DNA from: Liquidambar formosana | Taxonomy: Eukaryota > Streptophyta > Magnoliopsida > Saxifragales > Altingiaceae | Direction: 5' to 3' | Assembly (NCBI GenBank): GCA_039720395.1 | Contig: CM077826.1 | Coordinates: 15,185,962-15,249,961, forward strand | Length of the DNA stretch: 64,000 bases | Shown here: positions 1 through 11,271 of the stretch, piece by piece | How the letters are laid out: each line of letters begins with the position of its first letter | How positions within the stretch are numbered: the stretch's first letter is position 1 | Position numbers and translations under genes: made by a program | The notes under the pieces: model-generated | The model's database searches: none | Told to the model about the DNA's origin: nothing | The model's input: the letters and a program-made list of their open reading frames with translations, nothing else

Positions 1-29
1 GCTAATTGAGATATTCTACTACTACTATT

Positions 30-135
30 TTGTTGCAAGATGCACAATATAATTATATATAATTATATTCCCATCAACACGTGTTGATATAAATTATATC
101 ACTACATATTTACCTGATCATCATCCTATTTAACA
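30..135. repeat. AT-rich dispersed repeat, member 1
   Basis: The stretch around GTTGATATAAATTATATCA followed by ACCTGATCATCATC resembles 32430-32600 and, in the opposite orientation, 49511-49625. No coding capacity is visible. The family looks like a short non-autonomous element with internal palindromes. Its class is unknown. Confidence 0.45.
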
Positions 136-473
136 CAAATCATCTTAAAGAAGATGAGATATCCATACCTCAACCTGCCACTTCGCTTTTAATATTGTTT
201 CGTTACTATATTTTATTATGATTTTTATTTCTAATTTTTCTTGAGAATCCCAACCGGGCTTGTTAGGTAGTATTTCAGTTTGTGATAGGCTTGGCTTGAA
301 CTTTGTCACAGCACATCCCGGATAGACAGGACCCAATAAATAATAATTTTCCTCAATAGTTTCATATACTGGGTTTCATTATCCTTCATTCACTAAAACA
401 CTTGATTGGAAATTGTCCAACAAGCTGTGCGGAGAACGTCTCCAAGTCCTTTGAAAATTTAGAGGGTAATGAT

Positions 474-727
474 ATTGGATTTGGATTTGCTCAAGTTGAG
501 GGGTTCAACTGGATGCTCAAGTTGCCATTGGATTTCTGCCATGTGGACAAATGAATCTTCAATGGCTGGGATGAGAATAGGATGAGAAGACTTGACCATG
601 TGCAGAAAAGCCTAACGGCGTTAGCTGGGATGGAAGTGAAAAAGTAAAACGGTGCCGTTTTATTTGCAAAGACAAAACGAAAAAGGAGGGAAGGAGGGAC
701 CATCCAGATCTGGTTTTCGAATCCCTT

Positions 728-767
<40 letters not shown>

Positions 768-1692
768 GCAATCAGTCTCCAATTTTTCCCCTTTTTTTTA
801 TCCATGGAAAACATATGAACGCCTTCCCTCAATAAATTCAATGTGTAAAATTAGATTGCACCATAAAGGAAATTAAAGTAACTGGTGCCACTGGAGAAAC
901 TGGAGTCACTTGTCTACTTATTATAGGGTTTGAATCAAGGGTTATTGTGACTATAGAAATGCTTGATATATTTTTAACCTGAAGGAAGAGGATGCAAATT
1001 AGGCGAGTGCGATCAGAGTCTCAAGAAAAATAGCTTGACTAGACGTACAAACAACAAAACATAAAAACATTAAGTCAATGATCCAACGAACCAGAAAACC
1101 AAATCTGCGATTCCCGAGGCTATTTCCACTTGTAGGAAGAAGCGAGCCCTGACTTGCATTGAGAGAATTTCGAATTTCTGCAGATGAGTCAAGAATGGGC
1201 TATGAGAGGTACAAATACACCTTAAGATTTTTATAATTGTTAGTTGCCTGCACAGTTCTAATTTCACTGTTAAGTTGAAGGAGCCTCTCAGGAACGTGCG
1301 TCCTCAGATTGACAAACACACTTCTCCTATCTGTCATATCAAACTAGCAGAATAACTGAGAAAGAGAGACTGACTGCCGGCGATAATGGAGACTAACTGC
1401 CGGCGAGAATGGAGAGATAGAGAGAGGAGGAGGAGGAGGAGGAGGGATTCGAAAACCAGATCTGGATGCTCCGTCCCCCCCCTTTTCGTTTTGTTTTTGC
1501 AAATAAAACGACATCGTTTTACTTTTTCACTTCCATCCCAGCTAACGCCGTTAGGCTTCTCTGCATAGGGTCAACCCTTCTTATCCCATTCCCATCCCAG
1601 CCATTGAAGATTCAATCGTCCACGTGGCAGAAATCCAATGGCAACTTGAGCATCCAGTTGAATTCCTCAACTTGAGCAAATCCAAATCCAAT
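474..1692. mobile_element. Non-autonomous DNA transposon with about 250 bp terminal inverted repeats
   Basis: The left arm (474-about 728) and right arm (about 1440-1692) are inverted copies over roughly 250 bp. Both begin ATTGGATTTGGATTTGCTCA when read inward. Each arm ends in a purine/pyrimidine microsatellite, (CT)n near 730-763 and (GGA)n near 1425-1445. The insertion is flanked by GAT on both sides, or TGATA if the inverted repeat is taken one base shorter. The duplicated copy at about 3308-3320 lacks the element and gives the empty site. No transposase is visible. The long inverted repeats could suit a MULE-type foldback element, but the short target duplication argues against that, so I leave the superfamily open. 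Open frames inside the arms mirror each other and are not genes. Confidence 0.85.
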
Positions 1693-1941
1693 GATATTTG
1701 CCTAGTAGCTTACATGGCACAGATACGGACATGTGTTTGTGTTGGAGTGGCCATCACAAATTATCGTGCTTGCCGACATTTATTATTTGGTATCAAGTCC
1801 TTGAAAATTTTATTGATCGATCATAAGCTCAAAAAATACATCAATTTTTCTAATACAAGTCTCAAATTACCTCAAAAACAGCCACAAATTATTGTACTAC
1901 AGATCACAAGAAGTACCAGAAATGAAATCATCCCTCTCTAT

Positions 1942-2294
1942 CTAAAGAAAGAAACCCATGGCAATGGGCAACAAAGTGACAAAGAAGCTAGCAAAAACAG
2001 CAGACGAGGAAGAAGCAGGAGGAGGAGGAGGAGGAGGAGTAGTAGTGGTTGTTGGTGGTGCGCCGGAAGGAGGTGTGCCGCTCGTAGAACCTAAAACGTT
2101 AATTTCTAACTTCTGGCCACTCGCACAGTGCCGACCAAAGGTGCAGATGTAGTAGTGCTCGCCGGTACCGGTGAGAGTGACGTTTGCAGGGCCATTTGTG
2201 ATGATAGTACCGATGGCGTTGTCTTGGGTGCAATTCTCGTAGGATGCCTTTGGTACTTCTAAAACGTCGTGCTGACCGGTGGCGAAGTTGAAAA
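1942..2294 (-). CDS. Second (distal) terminal exon of the phytocyanin gene: alternative exon or 5'-truncated copy
   Basis: This is an intact exon 2 of a stellacyanin-type phytocyanin. It starts after a TTTTTCCAG acceptor with FNFATGQHDV and ends in MGFFL-stop. The copper ligands of the domain's second half are kept: His in QHDV, Cys in YYICT, His in GRHC, and Gln five residues later. A Pro/Thr/Ser-rich spacer and a hydrophobic tail (SAVFASFFVTLLPIAMGFFL), typical of a GPI-anchor signal, follow. No own exon 1 is present, because the duplication stops inside the intron. Its acceptor phase is the same as the proximal exon at 3562-3908, so exon 1 at 4788-4971 could splice to either (the junction codon would become Ile instead of Thr). 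It is either an alternative terminal exon or a silent remnant. The absence of stops favours use, but recent duplication would also explain it. Confidence 0.6.
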
Positions 2295-2978
2295 CTGGAA
2301 AAACAAGAAAGACATCAAATATATTAGAGGGGGGCCTCAAATTTGGTCTAAAATTGCTGTTGTTTTTTTTGCTCTTAATTTATTTTTATTTTTTTAAAAT
2401 TATCTTTTTTCCCCCCTCTGTCTCTCTCTCAATTTTAGTTCTCTCTTCTTATCTACGGATCTCTCACATTTTCAAACACCTTATCAACTCCGATCCCTCC
2501 ATTGCTCTACTTCGTAGCTACACCTACAAATCTATACGGAGTACTAATTTTTTGCATATATGTCATGCATACTAAATATCAAACTTGGACTAGTTCATAT
2601 AAGTTGTAAAGTCTTATATGGGTTCAGGGTTTGTCCGAAAAATTTCCTCCCATAAAAAATATATACATATATATCAAATTTGACTAGCCACTTGTTGCCA
2701 TTCTATTCTTTTTTTCTTTTTTTTTTTTGTTAAAAGGATATAACATTAATAATTAAAAATAATATTTACATCTCAAAGTAGGAACATTATGATAATCTCT
2801 GATGTCATCTTATTTGTAAATGTTAATTTAACCGCTAAAAAACAATCTTACATTTATGAATTAAACAACTTTTAATCGTCGATTAATCTTGATATTTGAT
2901 AAGCATAGAGTGTATGAGAAGAACATCGAATCTAACAAATGATTTCGCAAAATATGTCACAAATATTTCGCAAAAAAA

Positions 2979-3104
2979 TTGACATTAATTTTTATGAAGA
3001 ATCCAGCCATTTCTGAAGGATTAATGGCAGATCAACTCTAGGTTTGGGGGAGATAAACTAAGCTTAGGCAAATCATCTCATGCTCGCCATCACCGTGTAA
3101 AAGA
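2979..3104. repeat. About 125 bp repeat at the duplication junction
   Basis: The sequence from ATTAATTTTTATGAAGAATC to the CGTGTAAAAGAA end recurs almost unchanged at about 11853-11975, inside the element inserted in the array there. It lies between the two tandem phytocyanin-exon blocks, so a copy of that element, or part of it, sits at the junction. Confidence 0.75.
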
Positions 3105-4568
3105 ATTTCAGTTTGTGATAGGCTTGGCTTGAACTTTCTCATAGCACATCCTGGTTAGACAGGACCCAATAAATAATAATTGTCCTCAACAGTTTCATAT
3201 AATGGGCCATGGGTTTCATTATCCTTCGTTCACTAAAACACTTTATTGGAAATTGTCCAACAACCTGTGCAGAGAACGTCTTCAAGTCCTTTGAAAATTT
3301 AGAGGGTAATGATAAATGCTTACTAGCTTACATGCCACAGACACGGGACATGTGTTTGTGTCGGAGTGGCCATCACAAATTATCGTGCTTGCCGACATTT
3401 ATTATTTGGTATCAAGTCTATGAAAATTTTATTGATCGATCATAAGCCCAAAAAATACATCAATTTTTCTAATACAACTCTCAAATTACCTATAAAAACA
3501 GCCACAAATTATTGTACTACAGATCACAAGAAGTACCAGAAATGAAATCATCCCTCTTTATCTAAAGAAAGAAACCCATGGCAATGGGCAACAAAGTGAC
3601 AAAGAAGCTAGCAAAAACAGCAGACGAGGAAGAACTAGGAGGAGGAGTAGTTGCCGATGGAGTAGTAGTTGTTGGTGGTGAGCCGGGAGTTGGGGCGCTC
3701 GTAGAAGCTGAAACGTTAATTGCTAACTTCTGGCCATTCACGCAGTGCTGACCAATGGTGCAGATGTAGTAGTGCTCGCCGGCACTGGTGAGGTTGACGT
3801 TTGCAGGGCCAATTGTGATGGTAGTAATGGCGTTGACTGAGGTGCATGCGTCGTAGGATGCCTTTGGTACTTGTACGACGTCGTGCGCATTGGTGGCGAA
3901 GTTGAAAGCTGGAAAAACAAGAAAGACATCAAGTATATGAGAGAAAGGGCCTCAAATTTGGTCTAAAATTGTTGTTGCTGTTGTATTTTTGCTCTTAATT
4001 TATTCTTATTTTTTAAAAATTTATCTTTTTTCCCCTCTCGGTCTCTCCCTCAATTTTAGTTCTCTCTTCTTATCTTCGGATCTCTCACATTTTCAAACAC
4101 CTTATCAACTCCGATTCCTCCATTGCTCTACTTCGTAGCTACACTTACAAATCTATGCGGAGTACTAATTTGTGCTTATATGTCATGCATACTAAATATC
4201 AAACTTGACTGGTTCATATAGATTGTAAGGTCATATATTCGGGTTTGTCCAAAAAATTTCCTCCCATAAAAAATATATACATATATATCAAATTTGACTA
4301 GCCGCTTGTTGTCATCCTATTTTTTTTATTAAAAAGATATAACATTAATAATTAAAAATAATGTTTACATCTCAAAGTCGGAACATTACGATAATCTCTG
4401 TTGTCATCCTATTTGTAAATGTTAATTTAACCACTAAAAAACAATCTTACATTTATGAATTAAACAACTTTTAATTGTCGGTTAATCTTGATATTTGATA
4501 AGCATAGAGTGTATGAGAAGAACATCGAATCTAACAAATGATTTCGCAAAATATGTCACAAATATTTA
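3103..4568. repeat. Tandem duplication, copy B
   Basis: This is the partner of 268-2978. It holds the terminal exon used in the main phytocyanin model and most of its intron, and it lacks the transposon found in copy A. Both introns contain a short stretch (about 2612-2660 and 4230-4275) resembling the 3' end of the SINE at 28531-28720. Confidence 0.8.
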
Positions 4569-4971
4569 CCAAAAGCCATGTATAAAATTCTTTAGGTGCT
4601 TTATGCTTTTTAGCATTGGGATTTTATAAAGCTCTAATTTGTGTGGCTATGGTCAATTTAAGAAAAACCCATTCGAATTTTCCGCTTCAAAATACTAACA
4701 ACCAATCAAAAACCATCCCTCCGACGAAGAGTAAATAAAAAAATCAAAGAGGAGAAAGGCTGAAAAATGAAGAGAGAAGACACTTACTCAGAGTGTCATT
4801 AACATTGAATGTCTTATTAGAAGCCCAGTCGGCATATGCCGTTTTAGTCGTGGGAATACGCCAACCTATGCCGTCTCCAACCACATACACTGTTTGGGCC
4901 GCGGCACATTGCAGCACAATCGCTACAACAACAACACCAACAAGAAGCGTCAACCCACCACTCTCACCCAT
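3562..4971 (-). CDS. Stellacyanin-type phytocyanin (blue copper protein), GPI-anchored
   Basis: There are two exons, 4971-4788 and 3908-3562, joined by a GTAAGTG donor and a TTTTTCCAG acceptor in matching phase, giving 176 residues. Residues 1-25 form a signal peptide (hydrophobic GVVVVAIVLQCAAA, then QTVYVVGD). The plastocyanin-like domain follows, with DGIGW and DWASNKTFNVNDTL from exon 1. The type-1 copper ligands in exon 2 are His (NAHDVV), Cys (YYICT), His (GQHC) and, five residues on, Gln. An axial Gln rather than Met marks the stellacyanin subclass. A Thr/Pro/Ser-rich region, likely O-glycosylated, leads to a hydrophobic C-terminus fitting GPI attachment. Such proteins sit outside the plasma membrane and are thought to carry electrons or serve as non-redox cell-surface proteins. 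The 879 bp intron is ordinary, but a second terminal exon lies downstream at 1942-2294. Confidence 0.88.
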
Positions 4972-5065
4972 CTCCTGAATTTCCTCTCTTGATTATCTAA
5001 ACCTGTGGACAGGAAGTTAGAATTGATGGATGAGAAGGTGTAAAGCTGAGCAGAATGGAGAGCAT

Positions 5066-5077
5066 GATATATATAAA
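5066..5077 (-). promoter_or_regulatory. Probable TATA box of the phytocyanin gene
   Basis: On the minus strand TTTATATATATCAT lies about 100 bp upstream of the ATG at 4971, followed by a C/T-rich leader. Position and composition fit a plant TATA box. No transcription start is proven. Confidence 0.5.
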
Positions 5078-5099
5078 GAGTAGAGGCGGCGTGGGCGAA

Positions 5100-7372
5100 G
5101 AAGGCGTGTGAGAAGCTGCCACCGACGTAGAATCCACACCGTTAGACTATTGTATGGTTTTTTATTTCTTTTTCTTTGGGTTCACACGTTAGTCAGCTTC
5201 CACGCGTTTCAGTCAATAGGCCCAGCATTCACTCACTTTGGAATATGGACCACAAACTCCATCCAAAAGATAAAAAGTAAAGAAGGGACCACAAATCCCC
5301 CACTTGCGAGGAAAGCCAGCAAATATGAACATGCCATACCATGTTTGAAAAGTAGGAAGGACGAAAACGTGAAAGAAACGAATGGTAGAGATCTTTTTTC
5401 TTTTCTATGCGTTTTATTGAATGGATGTAGAACAGAAGGTCCTTCCTTTCTTCTGGTGTATTTGGTATAAAAGAAAAGGAAATGAAATGAATAAATACTA
5501 ATTTTATTATTTTACCCTCATATATATAATAATAATGAATTAATTATTATAGACATGGACTAAATGTGTTATTTTAATAAAAAATTTTCATATCCCTCCT
5601 CTAATCTCCAAAATTGGAGGGATGATAAAAAATGAAAAAGGAGGGATTCCTAATCCTACCTCCCCCTTTCTCCTCTTCTAAACACACTCAATTACCTTCC
5701 TCCCTCCCCTTTTCCCTTTTCCCCTTTCCTTCCATCCCCTTTTCAACCAAAACATAGGCTAAGGAGTGAGTAGGCCACTTGCAAGTCACAACCTTACCTA
5801 CCTTGACTTTAACTCGGCACAAAGATACTCAACACAAGTTTGGGTGAGGTTGAGTTAATCACATTTTTCCCTACAGAGTAAAATAATAAGTTTCAACTTT
5901 GGTGGAAATAGTCCCTCTTTAATTGCATTAGGAGTATTGCCTACTAAACTTGACGGATCAGATTTAGATATTAGGATTATATGGGATTAGACTAATTTAG
6001 TTTGTCCCGTTAACGAATAACTTCTATCAGATCCAATCTGATAATCCAATTGCTTAACAATATACAAAATATGTTCCTTAATTGTTAATTTTCGATGTCC
6101 AATATGATAATTCCATCCCATCTAACAATCATCAAAATGTAAAACATACAGAAAATGGATATGAAAATCTTAGAGATGAAGAGTACAAAATGTGGACTAC
6201 TACAAACATGAGAGAAGTTTCATTTGAAAAGAACTATTTTTAGTATGTAGTGCTCATTCCCATCAAAGATTTATAATGACCCTATAGAGTATAACATATG
6301 AAATTAAATATTTTGAGGATTATTATCAGATCAAATTAACCAATAACTATATTTGATTTGTTAACTAATAGAATGGATCGTCAGATTCACAACTTTAATA
6401 GGATTAATGCGCACTAATCATGATTCTTATACTATGTTTCAAATACTTGATCAGATTTGGATCCGGAACGAATCAAAGTCCGATTCATTGGGAGGTCTAA
6501 TTGCTAAGGTATCCTAACTCGCTCCACGAGTGAGGAATTCCATTAGACCATCATGTCATAAGATGTTATGAATTATATATATAGATACAGATATAGATAT
6601 GTCGATAAAATAAAATTTGACTGACTTCAAACATGTCTTTTTCTTCAAGTTCTTTATTGAAAAGAATTCTCAGAAAATTATATAAATTCCTTGTTAATAT
6701 AAAACATGTCCCAATTTCCAAGTTTCAATAATATTTTGGCTTTATATCTTTTTTTTTCCCAGCCAAATTAATATAAACATGTATAGATATATAATAGCGA
6801 AATTTCTGACTAATATGACGACATCAAAATGTCTTAAATTCCATGCCCTAGTGCGTAATAGGATGACGTTACGTGTCCTTATATAGAGAAAAGGGATGAA
6901 AGCACCCTCATTGACAGTCGCCTCCGGGAAACTTGTCATGAGTATATGTTCGGAAAGTTTCTTCCATTGCTAGTCAATGATAACCTAACTCTTGGAATTC
7001 GTGGTAGTTTGAAGCATTCTTCGGCCATCAAATCCACATTTAATTTCTTCATGCACATGAGACATTTTAATCTACTAAACAGAGCACTTCTTCAAAGAAC
7101 TCTCAATACTCTTACTTCAATAAACATTTTGGGTGCATCCGCGGGTGTACAAAAATTTATGAGTAACCTGGAGCAAAAAAGTATGCAACAGCTATATACA
7201 ATTTCTCCCCACCTAGAATCTATTTTCTTTTTGGTGAAATTTTCCCAAGAACAATTTATTCTTCAGAACAATCCCCTTTGCCACGAAAATTTTCAACTCT
7301 CAAGGGTTTTGACAAGTCAGTAAACTCTCAACAACGAATAAGCCCAAGTATTTTATCCCAAGATGGTCATTA
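5100..7372. other. Intergenic, no gene seen
   Basis: AT-rich sequence. About 5480-5760 has the look of a MITE remnant, with GGAAATGAAATGAA-type purine runs at one side and CCTTTTCC-type runs at the other, plus a short hairpin around CCTCCAAAATTGGAGG-like sequence. The open frames at 6742-6939 and 6946-7323 have no recognisable domain and no coding signature. Confidence 0.5.
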
Positions 7373-7700
7373 GGAGAAAATAGCTTACCTCCACCCAAGG
7401 GTGGAGGAGCTCCTTCCCTCGTCCCACTCATATTTCACCACTTGTCCAAATAAAGAAAGAGAATTGATTGTGTGTATACATTCCTATGTTTACATAATTA
7501 TAAACACATTTTTATAAATCCATATTTGAGTATTACATTTTTATGTTAACATGAATGTGTATCCACATATTCATATTACCTTATTTATTTGTTTGTAATT
7601 TTGAATTCATATTTTTCTAAAATATTTATTGACACATGACAGAAAAATGAATGGAGGTGGGAAGGAACTCTCCACCTTGAGGTGAAGGCAAGTAGTGTCC
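7373..7700. mobile_element. MITE, family 1 copy 1
   Basis: It has terminal inverted repeats: the left end is GGAGAAAATAGCTTACCTCC and the right end, reverse-complemented, is GGACACTACTTGCCTTCACC. The interior is AT-rich and non-coding. The same 0.33 kb unit recurs at 38139-38462 with better-preserved ends. The flanks GTCATTA and GTCGTTA suggest a decayed 7-8 bp target duplication, which would fit a hAT-like origin. Confidence 0.8.
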
Positions 7701-7970
7701 GTCGTTAGGGACGAATATTTGTCTTGCAAATTGGAATAAGTCAGTACCAAGTCACATTAACAGAAATGGCAGAAACATTGGTCCATGAGCTGTCTTATGT
7801 AGTTTTTTTTTTTGGTAGGCCTATGTCTTGTGTAGTTACCCTATGTCTTAAGTAATTGATTGCGGTATGGTGGTGGACATTAACAGAAATGGCAGACTAT
7901 ATGGTCCATGTTTTAGATTCAGGATCTGCGATTTCTCTTCCCCTCAATACCTGACTGAGAAGATCACTCT

Positions 7971-9575
7971 CTAAAGGCTTGGAGAACCTCTTCCATATTC
8001 GAGCCTTAACGTGCCAGCAGCACCATGATGTGATAGAACAAGTCTGCCATTCACTGAGACCATTCGTGACTTATCCTCATTCTCTACCAGTGTTCGACAT
8101 GATTCATCTGCCCCTTCCCTGCAAACGAAGGTATCAGATTAGCAAGAACCTCAATTTTGAAAAGGTCATCTATCTTAGCCTTGACCAATAAACAAATAAT
8201 TCCTTAATTTGTTAAATGTTCAAGGACAGAAACACATGGACAAACCTAAGACAACTTTTCTATAATTTCTGAATCTTTCTCTATACACTTCTTTTCTTCT
8301 TTCTCTATGGAGAAGATGGGAGGCAGGAACTACTAGCTCAAATCTGACAAGACCAATACAAGTTCAAATGGTACCGGATTTTCAAGCACAGCAAGTTGTC
8401 ATTACTCAGCAATCGTTTTGTCCATGACAATTTCAGATTTTCTGCAAATGTTATTTCTGCTTTGCACCGGGAGATTGTAGATTCTAATGAGTACATAGTT
8501 GTTAATGCCAACTTTTTCTCCTGAACCTGCCAAAAATGATAAAAAGATAAACTTACATGCACGTATATAGAATGAGCTACTACTTTCTTTTTTTTCTTTT
8601 AGTTCCAAAAAAAAAAAAAAAGAGTTAAAAAAGAATGCCAGCACTCCTTAGCAAAGAAATTAGAGTAGAGAAAGAAAAAGAATATGAATCTGTGGATGCT
8701 TTAAGAAATTCAAATCCAATAAGTTATAGCAAGTTTCTGATCCTGTATGGCACTGTAGATTTATCAGGCAAAAAGAAAATAAATTGAACCATCTGATTCT
8801 TAGTAAGTACCACACATACATGAAGGATATACATTATCGATGTATCACTAACGGAAGCATTTATCCTTCATATCAAACTAGTACAACATGTCAAAAGCCC
8901 CAGTTCCTAAGCAGTTATTTTCCCCTGATAAGAGAACATATTGAATACAGAGTCCAGATGTAGCTCGCACTATGCCGGCTATTGGGAAACAATGAACTCC
9001 TTCAAGAGATGTTCAAAAAAGAGATGGTATTACCATCCTCAATACTTTCCTTTCTTTCTTTTTTTCCCCCAAACATGTAAGAGCCCCTACCACAACGTCT
9101 ATGCTTAACAGACTATCCCTGGTTGGACCTTTAAGGAAGCAGATAGCACTCAGTAAAAGAATAAAGTAAGTGAGATAGAGGCTGAATTCTAAAATTAATA
9201 TATGGCCTGCCAGGCACCAATCATGACCCTTGATGTCTGAGGTATTCAATAAAGTTGAACGTCATATTGCCAGTGCATCGTAACAGTCCACTCATGAGCA
9301 AGACAAGGATCAAAGAGATGATGCCAGCTATAGAGAGAACATTTACTAAATCTGAATCATTGATTGGTGCATACATAAAACATATATATATATATATATA
9401 TAAAGCTTTGATCATATGCAGGATATCCCGGATATCTCGTTTGATCGTGGCCATCCGTGAGCGACATGCGCGCACGCATGAATACACACATCACTCATGA
9501 ACAGTCGTGATTGAACGGGTTACTCCAGGATATCCCACACATGATCAGCCCTCTATGTGTGTGTGTGTGTGTGTG

Positions 9576-9617
<42 letters not shown>

Positions 9618-10658
9618 TGGAGTCCAGATGTAGCTCAAATAATGATTAAATGCACATTACCGGGCAACGATGGACACCTTCAAGAGATATCTAAAGGATA
9701 GATGGGAAACCCATCCATCAGCTTTCCTTCTCTATCTTTTCTTTTCCAGACATGTAACAGTGTCTACCATAATGTCCACGGCAGACACCTGACCATGTCT
9801 GGTTAAACCATGGGTAAATACGAAGTAAAAAGATGAAGATTCTAGCCTCGCAGTGCCACATTTAACCAGGTAGTTTTCAATCATTGGCTCCCTTACCCAC
9901 AATGGATTGACAGCAGAAATTTAGATCTTCACAGGCAAGAATTAATTGCCACCCTGATACAGAAATACGGACTGGGACATAAAGTCAGAAGCATCACAAT
10001 TAAAGTCATCCAAAAATGGTTCCTGTGTCAATATCCTGGACCATTGCCACCGCCAAACCTTTTTTGTCCCATTTCATGCTGTCTAACAACATGTTAACCT
10101 AAAATTCATATAATTTACTCCCACTTGTTCGTATAGGCAAAATGTAATTTGAAAAATGAATAAAGATTATTTGAAAAGAGGATGGAAACAGTAATCAATA
10201 TAGACTATGAACCTTAAGTAATACATTTTTTTTTCTTTTGGGTGCACCATCACATTTTCTTCTCTTTCTTTTCTCTGACAAACATGTAACAATCCCTACC
10301 ACAATCACAATGTCTCTGGAAGAGACATGACTGCCTGGTCAGACCTTAAAGAACCCAGATAACGCTCATAAAAAGAAAAACATAAATGAGACAGAGGCCC
10401 TGCTAGGCAATAATCATGACATGTGATGACTGGGGTATTCAGTTAAGTTGAACATTATATGGACAGTGCATCTTAGAAGTCCATTCATGAACATGACCAA
10501 GATTAGACATATGGTGCTGGCTAAGAAGACAACTGTATAAAAGTCTTAGAAAAGTAGTTAGCAAAAAATATAAGGAAAAATATCTATATTAATGGCCTTT
10601 CAATAAAAAGACAAATATGAATAGATTGGTCCATACATACATACATACATACATAAAT

Positions 10659-10715
<57 letters not shown>

Positions 10716-11199
10716 TGTGGAGTCCAGATGTAGCTCAAATAATAATTAAATGCATATTACCAGGCAACGATGGACACCTTCAAGAGATATCTAAAGGATA
10801 GATGGGAAACCCATCCATCAGCTTTCCTTCTCTATCTTTTCTTTTCCAGACATATAACTGTCGCTACCATATTTTCCATGGCGGACACCTGCCTATGTCT
10901 GGTTGAACCTTGTAACAAGATAAAGGATTCTAGCCGTGCAGTGCCACATCTGATCAGGTAGTTTTCATCATCACATCTGATGACTGGGGTATTCAGTTAA
11001 GTTGAACATCATATGGACAGTGCATCTTAGAAGTCCATTCATGAACACGACCAGATTAGACATATGGTGCTGGGCTAAGAAGACAACTGTATAAAAGTTT
11101 TAGAAAAGTAATTAGCAAAAAATATAAGGAAAAATATCTATATTAATGTAATGGCCTTTCAATAAAAAGACAACTATGAATAGATTGGTCCATACATAC

Positions 11200-11271
<72 letters not shown>

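Larger units (their letters stand above)
268..2978. repeat. Tandem duplication, copy A (with inserted transposon)
   Basis: This segment aligns in order with 3103-4568. Without the 1.2 kb insertion at 474-1692 the two copies are nearly equal, at about 1.47-1.49 kb. The shared block covers the 3' flank, the terminal exon and most of the intron of the phytocyanin gene, but not exon 1. The copies diverge at their upstream end just after a shared ATATGTCACAAATATTT. Confidence 0.85.

Noticed and set aside
491..876. Open frames with Arg-Glu or Ser-Leu repeats around 559-876 on both strands
   Set aside because: They are the (CT)n/(GA)n microsatellite in the inverted-repeat element read in frame. The other arm gives the same peptide pieces.
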